Positions 12,501 through 24,200 of a stretch of 64,000 nt of DNA are shown piece by piece. The notes under the pieces were generated by a model, which saw nothing but the letters and a program-made list of their open reading frames with translations, searched no databases and was not told the origin of the DNA. Location of the stretch: contig JAAMXP010002084.1 in NCBI GenBank assembly GCA_019693395.1, forward strand, positions 19,554-83,553. Direction: 5' to 3'. Every line of letters starts with the position of its first letter. Position 1 is the first letter of the stretch. A program made the position numbers and the translations under genes. Source of the stretch: Ettlia oleoabundans. Taxonomy: Eukaryota; Chlorophyta; Chlorophyceae; Chlamydomonadales.

Positions 12501-12778
12501 GATGGCGTTTATGGAAACGATTGACAGGTAGACTAGCTTGGAATAGGCAGCAGGAGAGCCATGGTGCCGGTCGGAAATGACGTGGTGCCAGCTCATGGGC
12601 GCATATTCCTAGCCAAAGGTGAGACTGAGGGCAGGGACGACCCCATGGAAATCCCCTTGCGAATGGCACACGTTGACGGGTGTATACCCACCCACCAGGC
12701 TGGATTCTTGCCACCCAAAGCTTGCGAGCTTAGAAGGGGCTGTACTCGATAACAGATAAGAGCACCGTGCAATTTCAT
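9581..12778 (-). CDS. prolyl 4-hydroxylase alpha-type with C-terminal ShKT domain
   Basis: Minus-strand exons 12778-12696, 12088-12007, 11777-11698, 11525-11412, 11088-10961, 10642-10487, 10255-10179 and 9835-9581 give 324 aa in one frame. The 2-oxoglutarate/Fe(II) dioxygenase core has the iron triad H130-x-D132 and H224 and the 2-oxoglutarate lysine K234 (GVKYSATAW). An ISWRPRALLFHGFL block leads the domain. The C-terminus is a six-cysteine ShKT domain (C257, C264, C273, C290, C294, C297). Family members hydroxylate prolines of hydroxyproline-rich wall glycoproteins in the ER/Golgi. Two introns (12006-11778 and 11697-11526) appear to use GC donors (ACAG|GCATGT and CCAG|GCAAGC); only these choices join the conserved blocks in frame. 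The first exon is short and inferred from splice phase, so the N-terminus is the weak point. Confidence 0.85.
10113..10149. repeat. C-homopolymer-rich tract (G-rich on transcribed minus strand)
   Basis: Runs of 5-12 C separated by single A or G bases lie in the last intron of the prolyl hydroxylase. On the minus (sense) strand they read as four or more long G runs, so a G-quadruplex is possible. Confidence 0.8.
10851..10870 (+). repeat. (CCA)n microsatellite
   Basis: Twenty bases of CCA repeats within a prolyl-hydroxylase intron (10643-10960). Confidence 0.9.
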
Positions 12779-13124
12779 TGTGGAAAAGAGAGTTTGCCGA
12801 CCACGACGTCGAACAGTACCTTTTGACGGCAGCATCCGCCCCAGCCCCAGCCACCGCCACGCTGCACCCGCTGCCGCAACCACCGCCACCTTCGAACCAC
12901 AGCAGCCTTGCAACGCTCCCATCCTTTCATGATGGTGCCAACCTTGGCTGAATCAGTTGTCACCAATGCACACTGTGCTTCCAAGCCCTCCGGCAACTCC
13001 GGGGCTTGCCATACCACTGTCAGGTTTGTCGATCGTATGACTGCAAGCACGTGTGTGTGGGCAAGCCTGCCATGGGCGTCACTCAACGGATGCCTGCACC
13101 TGCACATGCAGGGGCCGGACAGTG
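12779..13124. other. shared divergent promoter, prolyl hydroxylase / phosphoesterase
   Basis: Only 346 bases separate the two proposed start codons of oppositely transcribed genes. Both products appear to enter the secretory pathway. No clear TATA box or known motif stands out. Confidence 0.45.
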
Positions 13125-16100
13125 ATGATGATGATTCTTGTTGTCTTGTCAGGCATTGCAGCCTTGGTGGTTTTGTCTGGCGTGCACCAAGCCCAGCACC
13201 AACGCACGGCTGTGGTGCTGCCGGATGGCACAGTGCGCGTGGTAAGTCGCTTGCATGCCGTTTGACAGCCCCCCCAGCCTACTGATTGCTGCAAACATAT
13301 GCGAGTGTTGCCCTGCATCACATGCTGACTCTCTCCTCGTACCACTATCGCGGCAGGCTCTGGTATCTGATACGCACGTGGCGGGGCCCGAGTATCCGCT
13401 GGGTGGCGAGAATGGACTGCTAGACAACGCTTCCATCACCAAGACCCAGCAACGACTCTATCGCGTGGTGGAAGCTCTTAACGCCGTCAGCCCAGTGCCC
13501 CAGGTGATGACCTGCTGGGCTGATCGCACGCTAAACAAACCAGAGCCCACCATGCGGTGCTGCATGTCTGCACTTACAGCAACACTGCAGCGTCAAGCGG
13601 CAGTGACAGCAGCAGCATTGGGGCCCTATATGACTCATTTGCAAGCCAAAAAGATTGCCCCTGCTGTTGCCTGACCCCTGCCTGTGCAGCTTGCTGTCTT
13701 TGGAGGCGACATCGTGCACAACGGGCTGGAACGGCTGCGCGCCCTGGGGCTCAACTCTACCGGCCTGGCCAAGCTGTTTGGGGAGGCCATCAATGGATAC
13801 ACGGTGGTCACAGGCATCCTGCAGAACCTCAACATGCCCAAGCTGTATGCCTGGTGAGGCACGAAGAATGTGCCATGGCGGGTGTGGGTGGGTCATTTAC
13901 GAGTTTACATCCCGTTTGGGTGCGGTACGGCAAGGCCAATGGATGGTGCCATTTCCCAAGTTTGTGAAGCTTTCCTCTTTTACGAGGACTCAGTTCTAAG
14001 CTTACAACTTATGATCGCTCTTCTGCCCTCCTTGTGGCTCCCCCTGCTGCCGCGTGCGTCCATTCCCCTCCCCGGGAACAGGGGCAATCACGACAAGCTG
14101 CTGCAATGTGGCGACCCAGCCGCGTCTGCCAGCAAGCAGCTGTCGGTGCGCCTGCTGCACCACTACTTCCGAGCCAAGGAGTACGACAGCCGCGATTTAG
14201 GGGCCCATTGGAAAGTTGTAACCCTCAACTCAATGCTAGGTATGGCAAAGAGCCGCTGTGCAGCATGCCTGCTCCTCACACGGTACCTGTATTTTGGTGC
14301 CCTTGCGGGGTGCTGAGATTTGTATCATGATTTGTGCTATCATCACCTTGTGACAACCTGCCTGCCCTGCTTGCCTGCCGGTCGCCTTGCAGGCTACACA
14401 TGGGACCCTTCAGACCCGAGATGCAACAGCGTGTGAGCAGCAAAGACTGCATTTTATTCTGTATTTCTGTCCTGCCCCTTCCCATGCGCTTCATGCCACG
14501 GCCCCTTGTCACCGACATTAACGAGGTTGTTTTCAGGCATTCCTGCATCCCCGGCATCCTGTTAGCGCGTGTTGCAGCAGCGATTTACGCCCCTGCTCAC
14601 ATTGTGTTTGTGCACAGTGTGTGTGCCTCACTGCGCCAGTTGCCGCCATCTGCAGGCTGTCTTCTTATGGCGAGGAGCAGCTGCGCTGGCTGGACCGCCA
14701 GCTGGCTGACGGGAAGCACACGGTGGTAATGGTCAGTGTAGGCTCAGCCTCACCAGTTGCTTTAAACTTTGTCGTGTCCAGGCTGGACAGCCGCTAGCTA
14801 CTGGAGCAGTGCAAAGCACAGCAGACCACTGCAGGCTCAACTGAGCTCGTAATGTTGTCTGGTGGTTTGCCCGCTGTCGCAGATGCACTTCCCAATGCAC
14901 ACCTCGGTGCTCAACGAGGTGTCCACCGCAGAAAATTGGCAGGACCTGCGCAGCGTCCTGACAGCCCACTCAAACGTGCGCCTGGTGCTCAGCGGGCACT
15001 GCCACAAGGTTTGTGTGACCGTCCAGCTGCGCATCTGATGGCAGGTTGGCGGGTGGGTGTGAGTTCAGCCGGAGCATGTTCAGTTGAGGGTCAGGGACAG
15101 TAATGTACTGTGACATAACAGGTTCCCACAATAGCCCTATCTGGCGTGCAGCTGCACATGCTCAGCCGAGCCACACACAGATGGCTCATGTCAAGCGCAG
15201 CCCTGTTCCGGTGCCTGCATTTACCACCACGCGAAGCCATCTGTTCTGCAAGAACAATCTGATCGCAGGGTTTTGACTGGCAAGATCTCTTTCCTTTCCC
15301 TGCCTTCACCCTTCCCTCCACACGGTGCGCCTATATAGTAGCATTCAGCCTCTGGGCGAGTTATTTCTGTAACCCGCTGCATCCATTTTCCCATGCTGAA
15401 ATTGCGCATGTCCCATGTTGTCGCAGGTACAACCCTCAGAACTTCTTCATTCTAGACTTGCACCCCAGCGGCAGTTTTTCCCTGGTGGACTGGGACAAGA
15501 ACCGCGGGGGTTCGCGGTGCAGCGACTGGTGGAGCTACCAGGGCAGTCCACGCCCTGAAGATACGTGGCAACCGCGAGATGCTGGTACGGAGCGATGCTG
15601 GCAACAACTGCTGCTTTCTATCACTGCTTCCCACGTCTGAGACCGGCCACGGGGGCCAGGCTGCTGCTGAAACCCATGTTGCACTGCTCTGGAACCTGTG
15701 TTTTGACTTTGTTATGACAGACGAGATTTCAGCTTTCCTGGCCTGCAGGTGACTGCGGCTCCCCGGCTGCAGGCGAGGAAGATGCGTTCGCTTTGCCACC
15801 CGTGCTGAATGTCTCTTCCATCCCTAGCCAAGATTGGTTCAACCCTGGTGAGGTGACATGGTGCCTTGCACTGGTCGGGACATGGCGGTGTGCTGGCTGA
15901 CTGGAGCTGCCGCCTTGTTTGGCACATTCACGCCACAGAAGTGTGAACACAGTTTCATTGCCCTGCTTGTTGTGTATCATTTTTTTCAATGGTTGCATTG
16001 GCTGCAGCATTTGTTTTGTTCTGCAATGCAATGCTGCTGGTGACACACCGATCCTGCCCTGTGCAGAGCGCTCATGCCAGTTTGTGCTGGCACGCCCGTT

Positions 16101-16475
16101 TCTGGAGGCGTGTGCAGATGGCGCCATGCAAGACTGCTGCGATGTTATTGCAGAAATATCTCGCCTATCCTCCTCTGCCCCTTTCTCTGCCTGCTTCTGC
16201 CAGCCAAGCTTCTGGCAGGTGGGTCCACGGGTGGGCCGGGTAGGTGGGCAGCATGTGGCAGGATGCCAGGCAGCTCATACACAATTCACGTTGCATGATT
16301 TCAGCACGCTCGACTTTGCTGCCCTACTAAAACTGGCGTGCAGAAGTCTTTGGACTATCTCCAGCAGCAGCATGGCGTTGACCTGTCAGATACGCTGGAC
16401 GCCTGCATAAGCCAGCGAGGCAAGCTGATTGTGTGGCGAGGCGGCCCGCTCACGTGGTGTCCTGGCGTACCATGA
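13125..16475 (+). CDS. secreted calcineurin-like metallophosphoesterase
   Basis: Twelve exons (13125-13241, 13357-13503, 13690-13853, 14082-14239, 14393-14432, 14656-14731, 14883-15008, 15269-15324, 15427-15584, 15749-15847, 16067-16218, 16305-16475) join in frame to 487 aa. The first 20 residues (MMMILVVLSGIAALVVLSGV) are a signal peptide or anchor. The metal-binding blocks of PF00149 are in order: D44-x-H46, G94-D95, G144-NHD, H236 in HFPMH, and GHCH at 272-275. The layout resembles acid-sphingomyelinase-like or MPPE-type phosphodiesterases more than purple acid phosphatases, whose Tyr ligand I do not see. A C-terminal region of about 140 residues has clustered cysteines (DCC, CFC, LCC), suggesting an extracellular or lumenal site. 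The substrate is unknown. Any of the three ATG codons at 13125, 13128 or 13131 may be used. Confidence 0.82.
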
Positions 16476-16807
16476 GCCTGCAGCGGGCACGGACGGGTGC
16501 CTTGTATTGACTTGCGGAACTCCCGCCAGTCAGGCACTCGCTGACTTGCGGCGAAACTTGCAGCACGCTACGAACTTTGACAGCAGCATGGAAGGCCAAG
16601 CTGTTTAGCGCAATAGTGTTCTTCAATAATGCGCCTTAGTACGCGTGCTGCACCTCTGCTTTGGGCCAAAGTTTTGCTTCATGTGACTTTTGGCGTGCCG
16701 CCATGTGTCGGCGACTAGTCAGCCAATCCCACTGGATCTTAGCAGAAACACTCAGCCATTGACCCGCGCACAACACAGTAACAAATTTAAGGAAAAACCA
16801 AACAAAA
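16476..16807. other. intergenic between phosphoesterase and DUF1365 gene
   Basis: 332 bases with no supported exon, repeat or RNA. It must hold the 3' UTR of the first gene and the promoter of the second, which are in the same orientation. Confidence 0.5.
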
Positions 16808-18947
16808 ATGGGTGGGGTGAGCGGAGCGCTCCTCTTGTTTTGCCAGTTGGCAGCGCTGTTGCAGACAGCGATCAGCGCAACATGGAGTGCAATGCTCCAC
16901 CTACCAATTGCCCTGGTCACCGCTGTGTTGCGGAGTCTGCTCCCTGGCTGCGACGGGCGGTGCGACGGCAACGCCCGCTTTTACGAGGTGCGTGAGCGAA
17001 ATGCTGTCGACAATGTTATATTCACGAAGTTTGAAGACTTGGAAGCTATCTGGTGCGCCGCCACCAACCCGCCGCCACCGCCGCTGTTCTTGCTCACAGG
17101 GCACCGTGATGCACTCACGGAGGAAGCCTAGGGAGCACAGCTTCAGGTGATCGGAATGAATGCACCCCTGTATTGTGGCCCCCGCTGGTCTGCCCGCACA
17201 GCTTTGAGGCTCTTGAAGCGTTGGTTGCGTATTCAACCACGGAAGTTTTTATACCGTGTCCTCAGGTACCAAGTGCGCATGGCGGTGGTGGATCTTGACA
17301 ACACACCCAGCTGGTGGAAGCGGGCCAAGAATGAAAACATGACGGCAGATGAGGCACGCAGGCTGGCGGGCACCACAGGTACGCAATTGGCAGTGAGGCT
17401 GATGTCAACCTTTTGTTGTCCCGCTAAGACCGCTAAGACACAACAGCTTGCAATGACACAATGTACATCCCGCAAACGTTTCCTGGGCCTCTCAGTCCGC
17501 TAAATCATGCGGGTATTTGTTTGGCGCAACCAGTCTATACCCCGATGCCCGGCTCATCCTCCGCTTCTTTTTCCCGCCTCGCTACGCAGGCCCGGTGCGG
17601 TTGCTTACGCATCCGCCCAGCGCTGGCTACACCCAGAACCCCATATCAGTCTATTACTGCTACAGCGCAGATTGCAGCCAGCTGGAGCAGTGCATAGCGG
17701 AGGTCACAAATACTCCATGGGCGGAGCGCGTGACCTTCCTGTTCAGGCACGCACAAACTCCACCTTCTCTTTCATCATGCATGGTGTTATGTTTTGCCCC
17801 TGCCACTGTTGGCCTGCTTCTGCACTGATATGGGCTGCTGGTTGTGAGTCTGCGGCAGATGGCATGGTGTATTGCAGAATTGCTGCGAATGTGTTTGCAG
17901 GCCCGGCGGCGAAAAGGTGCCCAAGGCGCTGCACGTGTCACCACTGATGGACATGCGCAGCACATGGTGAGCTGCCAATTTCTTGAACATCTGCTCAACT
18001 TCCAACTTTAAGTGGCCAGCAAGGGAAGGGATGAGCATGCTGCTTATACATCTTGCCGTGCTATGATCTTACCCAAAAACTTACTCGCGCTACTGCCTAT
18101 TGCTAGCAGCCTATTCCTGTCCACTGTTTGCGCAATTGCCCTGCCTGGCTTACTTCACCTCCATGCTTGTCTCATCGATATCATACACAGGCGGATAAAG
18201 GCAACAGAGCCCCGGGAGCGACTGTTCTTATCGGTTGGGTGCAGCCACCCTGAGCTCGGTGACTTCTTCATAGCCACCTTTGATGCGCGCCTCAGCAGCC
18301 AGCCGCACTTACCAAATGAAACAGCCAGCTTGAGCACGCTATGGCGGTGAGTATTGGACAGTCATGGGTGTGATGCCAGCGAAACTTGCTTGGCGTCCTG
18401 GTCAAAGGAAGCGTTGCTCGTACACTGGATCCTGCAAATGATGATGGGAGTTTGGTTATGTTGGGTGTGGAGGTGTGGAGGGTGTGAGGTGGGAGTGGAC
18501 GGGGGCTTGTTTATCCTGCGCTTCACTGCCTGAAGGTCACATTCAACTGATCTGCCCGGCTTCTGCTGGTTGCTTCAGGTATGGCTTTCAGCCGCACCGT
18601 GTGGCGCTGTGGATTTACTGGCACGCTGTGGTGCTTCTGTGGAAGGGCGTGCCGTTTTTTGGGTGAGGCTTTGGGGCTGCAGCAGCTCGTTGCCAAGAGT
18701 GATCTGTGCTGCGGCGCTGACCATTTGGGTTGAGAGTATTCCTGGGTGGGGAATACCGCACTTGGCAGCATTCTTTTCTGCCTGAGCCTCAGCGGTAACG
18801 CCAGTACATACCCCACTCGCTGTTGCACGCAGGCCGCCCGGCCCCGAGTTCCAATCTGCAGCAACAGCCAAGGCGCAGCATCCCAAAACAGCAGATGGGC
18901 GCAGTTTTGTATGGCGTCGGTCCTCCTGGCCCTGGAACGCATCTTGA
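16808..18947 (+). CDS. DUF1365 family protein
   Basis: Eight exons (16808-16987, 17100-17146, 17266-17378, 17590-17746, 17901-17966, 18191-18346, 18579-18662, 18833-18947) give 305 aa. After an N-terminal hydrophobic segment come the family landmarks in order: FYEGTVMHSRRKP, YQVRMAVVDLDN, RLLTHPPSAGYTQNPISVYY, EVTNTPWAERV, KALHVSPLMDMRSTW, and IYWHAVVLLWKGVPFFG. DUF1365 proteins are membrane-associated and of unknown activity; in bacteria their genes often lie next to cyclopropane-fatty-acid-synthase-like genes, which are not seen here. The intron 17747-17900 needs a GC donor (TTCAG|GCACGC) to link VTFLF with the KALHVSPL block. Start at 16808 was chosen as the first ATG in frame with the FYE exon. 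Confidence 0.85.
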
Positions 18948-19405
18948 TATCAGACACTGAAACAATTTGTGAACTACATGAGAGTATGTCAGCTTGTACG
19001 AACGGATGGAGTTAATAGTCACCTTAATTCTTTTATTGAACCTGCTCATGCGTCGCTATTTGCTGAAGCCTGCCCGCCATTATGCGCTGATTTATTTTGT
19101 ATTATGTTTTTTTTGGCAAGAGTTATGGTATGTCGTACACCAAAACACGCTGCAACACCGAACGATTTCTGTGCCGCTGCTGGGGGTTGTGGGTGCATAT
19201 ACATGTCTAGAGAGCAACTCAAGGTGTGGATGAAGTTGTCATGTTACCAGCATATCATGATTGTCATCCATGTCAGCCTAGAGACATTTGGGAGCTCAGG
19301 GACTTCAGCACAGCCAGCAGCTGGGAAGTTGCCTGGAAGGCGCTGTCAGCGGGAATGGTATATAGGCTGTGGGAACACCCATTGCCGGACGACCACGCCG
19401 TTAAA
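18948..19405. other. intergenic upstream of F-box-like gene
   Basis: 458 bases. The frame of the F-box gene is open back to 19226 (GTG/ATG-like), but the composition before 19406 is not clearly coding. No RNA or repeat seen. Confidence 0.45.
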
Positions 19406-20833
19406 ATGACCTCTGAGGATAGCAGAACCCCCGATTGGGGTTCTCTACCACCAGAGCTGTGCCGTCTCATCATCGCTTGCATCTTGGAGCAGCTGCACGA
19501 TGGGAACGCGGCTGACGTAGTTGAAGCTGCTCGCACCCATTTCTCTGTCCGGAGCCTAAATCGCGCGTGGCGAGAGTGCTGGGAAAGCGAGGTAACCTCA
19601 TGAAAGAGTGGGGACAAATTGAAAACTGCCGCCGCCGCATGGCCTGCCCGCCCACTCACTGCTGAATTGCAACTGGCAGCTTGTTGGTGACATGTGCTGG
19701 GTTGCCCTGCTGCAGGCCGTTTTCAAAGTTTTATTGACAACTTGGGACAACCGTTCCCTAGCCTCTTTGCCCATCAGCGAGTTGACGCTGCCGCCGCTGG
19801 GCAGCTTTTCTTCACACACCCTACGCACAACTGCTGCACTGCTGGCCGACGCTGCCTTCCACCAACGCAGCGGCAGCAAGCTACTGGCGCTCTACAACGT
19901 TCCGCTGCCACTGTTGACAGCAGCGCCACACGCCTTGGCAGGCTGGTCCATGCTGCGCCGCCTGCACTTGGCGCCAAACAGCCTGCCCCAGGGCGGGGGA
20001 GCCTCCATGCCATCATTCCCACCAGGCGCCTTCCCTGCGTCACTAGACGAGCTGGACATCCCTGTGCCGCGACACCCCTTCCGCCTTGCCGAAGGCCTTC
20101 CCCCTGTGCTATGCTCCTTTACAGTGAGGTGCTCTCAGGACTTCATCCTAGGCGGCCCCTCCCTTGCTGCGCTTGGCAGCTATCAGCGCCTGGTGGTAGT
20201 CGCGGGGCGAACAGCAGGGCTCGATTTGGGTGACCTTCTGCAGCTACCACCTATGATACCAGCTGCACCCGGAGCTGCAAAGATGGCGGCAATAGCTGCG
20301 CCAGCCAGCAGACACTCCAGCAGGTGGAGCTTGGAGTTGCAGGTAATACCACTAATGCGTTTTGCAGCAGGGTGGCCAACCAAACCGTGTGTGCAGCAGT
20401 CGCAATGGTTACAAACACAGAAGTTGGGCTAATGGCCGTTGTGCCTCCTTCTTGCCTCTGTACATGTACGTGTGCTTTTCAGGCTCCTCTGGTCATGATT
20501 AGCACCTCTGACCCTCAGAAATGCGACATGCTGATGGCGCCGCCCGTCCGCTCCCTTGAACGAATCTTGGAGCAGTACGCGGCTGTACTGGTACCCACAA
20601 TGGCAGCCGCCGGCCTCTGCCAGCTGCGTTTGGTTGCCAGCGAGACAAGTTTCTACTGTAGGAGGCCAGGCAGGCGCGCCATCTTGGATTCTGCTGGCCT
20701 GCCGCCTGCCGGCCAGATGAAGGTAGAGCCGGCGACCCTGGAGGGATACAGTGTCAAGTTGGAGTGGCCTGTTCACAGCCCTGCGGCGGCTGAGCCATCG
20801 ACATACTTCTGCCTGAGCATTCAGCGCGCTTGA
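19406..20833 (+). CDS. F-box-like protein, otherwise unknown
   Basis: Exons 19406-19591, 19716-20342 and 20483-20833 give 387 aa; all introns are phase 0. Residues 11-25 (DWGSLPPELCRLIIA) fit the start of an F-box: LPPEL followed by a hydrophobic helix, then a helix with SVRSLNRAWRECW. The middle contains leucine-rich segments (LRRLHLAP, SLDELDIPVPRHPF) that could form degenerate LRR-like repeats. The C-terminal exon has no motif I know. F-box proteins recruit substrates to SCF ubiquitin ligases. This assignment rests on a short N-terminal match, so treat function as tentative. An earlier in-frame start would add an N-terminal extension. Confidence 0.65.
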
Positions 20834-21295
20834 GCTGCTGTTCTTAAGTTGAGCTGGGTGTTTCCAATTGGCTGGCACCCAAAATGTGCATCAACATTTT
20901 GCATGAAACGATCTGGCTGTCCTGGTCTTTGTCGCTAGCGCACTCCAAACATGGCGACTTTGTGAGAGTGTATCTGACCGCATCCCGAAACGTTTGCTAG
21001 CAGTTACAAGGGCAAAGGGCAGGAGTGCAGGCTTATGGTCAGGGGGGTGAACGTTAGTCTGATATATGGGGCGCTAGAAAGCAACCATACAAGGAAGCGA
21101 ACACGCAAGCAAAATTGGCGCTGTTTAAGCAAGGGAAGAGCAAAGAGCAGCATAGTGAAGTAGGATGGGCGCGTGATTCAACGTGCAAATGGGGCTTCAT
21201 CAAATGGTCTGGCACCTGGCTGTAAGCACTAATGGGGCTGTGTTGTGGCAACTGACATAATTGATCCCCTTTATCACAAGAAGACTGTGGGTCAG
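20834..21295. other. convergent intergenic region, F-box gene / formin
   Basis: 462 bases between two 3' ends. A minus-strand TGTAA motif (TTACA on plus) lies near 21005. Nothing else is recognisable. Confidence 0.5.
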
Positions 21296-24200
21296 TCAAT
21301 GCCGGATAGGCTGCTCCTCTGTGCCTTGCTGCTGCTGCTGTGCTGCTTCTTCTGCACCTGCCACCTGCTCCTGCTGTTGCGCCTCTGCTGCCTGCTGCTC
21401 TGCTGCCTGCCGCTCCGCCTCCTCTTCGTCCCTCTGCTGCTGCAGGGCTGCCAGACAGACCGCCATGCGCTCGCTGTCGCCATGGGCACGGTGCAGCAGC
21501 GCAAAGAAGTCCCCAAGGTCGCCCAGCATGCGGCGAGGCTCAGAGGCACTGAAAGACGGCTCTCCCGGCACATCCTCCCCCAGGAAAGCCGCCGCCTCAC
21601 CCGCTTTCTGCCGTGCAGCCGCCAACATCTGCCGCGCACGCTGCACCAGCGCGCTTGCCTGCCCCGCCAACGTGGCAAGTTGCCGCTGCTCACCGCCGCT
21701 AGCTAACTGCTGCTCCTGCCGCACCATGTCCACCCCACTGCTGATGCTGCCCAGCTGCAACGCAGCCACGAAAGAGACGAGCATTACCACCGACAGCCAG
21801 TGAGAAAGGCGGCATACGCAGTTCAAACACTGGTTACTGCTGCTTCCGCAAGTCCTGGCAGTGCTCTCTTTGCACTGGCCCCACCAAGCCCCACTGCCCG
21901 CCCCACCTGCGCCTCCAGCTCTGCAAAGGTCCAGTGCCGAGCCTCCGACACCGCCCCGCACTGGCTTCCCGGCTTGCCTAAGAGAAGAGTCTGCAGAACA
22001 AGGGACATCCTGTTACTCCGAACAGAGCGCACAATCAAGATTCAAAGCAATGCCAGAGCTGCGTCCTCTGCATGATGTGCCCGGCTGCCTGCCTGCCTGC
22101 GCCGGTACAGTGCAAGCTGACTCTATTATCATCATCGATCAACTTCCCACGAGTTCATAATATGGCCCCGTTCCAAAGCCTCGCGCGACTTCCCTTACCC
22201 CAGGGGCCGTCTCCAGCATCAGCGCCACAAGGTAGTGCATCAATGTGGTGCTGCCATTCATGGACTTAGTGTCGGCAAGCTTCTTCAATGAGGCCAGGCG
22301 GATGCCACGCTGCGGCGCCTTACGCCCCGCATTCAGAGTGTTGCCCAGTCGCAGCGCGGTGTGCAGCAGCACACGGAGCTGGGTGCTGGAACGCAGCTGG
22401 TCCAAGGCAGACACTATGCGTCCCAATGGGTCAATCACCTCCGCCGCCAGCTCGTGCAAACCCCCCTTGAATTGCAGGACCTGCATGTGGTGCGAGGTAG
22501 GGCAATGCGCCAGGTTATGTCTCAGCAAGTAGAAAGCCAGTGGTACATCGTGGATGGCATGAAGTTTCTGGATAAACTTAACAAAGGGTTGGGAAAAGCT
22601 GGCGGCAAAAAAAGTCTTCAAGCACTCACGCTGGCAGCCATTGTTGCTGCATAGTCGCTCAAGGTATCATACGAAGTGCCACACACCCATATACCTGTAG
22701 CTTCTGCTGCAACCGAGCCGTGCCTCGCAGTGCCACAAACAGCTGCTCCGCCTTGCCCAGCTGGGAAGGATCGCCGCCTGTGTCCAGGTAGGCATGCAGC
22801 GCTTCCAGTTCACTGGCATCAGGTAGGTTGGCCTGCAGCTCACGCAGCACCTCCACCTGCAGCGGACGGCAGGGGGAGGTGGGCAAGGAGGCAGGCGGCC
22901 AAAGTAAGGGGAAGGCAGGTAAGCAAGCAGTTGAGCATCCATTGTGGCAGGCAGCTTTTGTAGTGGGGCTGAGAGTACGTCTCAAAAGACATGTACGTAA
23001 CCAGGGCAGCCACAACCTAAAAACGTCCCCAGTGAGGGGCAGCCAAGCAGCCAAGAAGGTAGGCAAAGGCTAGCTGGGCGCCCGCAATTGACGCACCTGA
23101 AGGCGTGTTGTGTCCAACTCAGCAATTGCCTGCGCCACGTCAGCCGGAGTGCCCATCTTGCGCATCAGGATTTCAATGTTCACTGCCTTGCGCCCGCCAG
23201 TGAACAGACGAATGATGGGCTTCTTAGTCAATGCAAGACTGCCACGTCCAGCCAGCTGGCCAGGGCTAGCACCGGCCTCGTCGTCCACTTTCAGGGACAA
23301 CTCGCGCTCCAGGACATCCCTACTGCCAGTGCTGCTGCAGAACCCGCTGTCACTGATGTCACAGCTAACTGCCACAGCACCACGGTGGGGCGAACTGGCA
23401 GGGCTGTTTGCCGCGGTGCTTTCGCCCTGTGCTGCTGCAAGCAGTTGCTTGGCAAACAGGCGATCCAGGGCTCCCACACGTACTGCCTCAGCTGGGTTTG
23501 CTGCTTCCTGCTCAGGTGGAGGCTGCTCCCATACGCTGCCCTGTGCATTCTTGGCAAACACACCATCAAGGTGAATGGGCCGTCGCTGCACCCCATCAGG
23601 CGGGGGAGGGGTGACAAGGTGGGCTGGTAGAGCACCTGCACGGTGTCAGCAGCAAGGGTGATTCTCAACTTGTATGATAAACATGCGTAGAGGCACAGAT
23701 GGCGGCTGACAGGTAGCCACAGTCGGTCAGTCTACATCAGGGGCAATTGAAGCCTACCGCTAAAGCAGCTGGCAAAAAGGCAGCCCCCACCTGGCTGGCC
23801 TGGCAGTGGGGGTGGCGCCGGCCCCCCGCTGCTCCCTTCCACTGAACCAGCCCCCGGGACTGACAGGCGGGGAAGGCTGGGTCGGCCCCGGCTTGCTGGC
23901 GGAGGCGGTGGTGGTGCCGGCCCAGGGCCCTTACGCCCTGCTGCAGGAGGCAGTGGTGGTGGAGGAGGGGGTGGCGCCACCTTTCGCCCAAACCGAGCCG
24001 GCGGTGGGGCAGGTGGGGGTGGAGGAGCTGCTCCGCGCTGCTGCACTGCCGGCCGCGGGGGTGGTGGAGGAGGTGGAGGTGCACCTGCCGGTGCCATCCT
24101 ATAGGCTGGTTGCTGGCGCGTTGATGTTGCTGCTGCTTCTGAGGCTGCTGGTGCAGCTGGATTGCGGGGGGATATGAGTCGGGCACGCGGCGTGATTTGA

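Noticed and set aside
21301..21552. Plus-strand Leu/Cys-rich frames near 21300
   Set aside because: They are antisense shadows of the Q/E/A-rich formin C-terminus.
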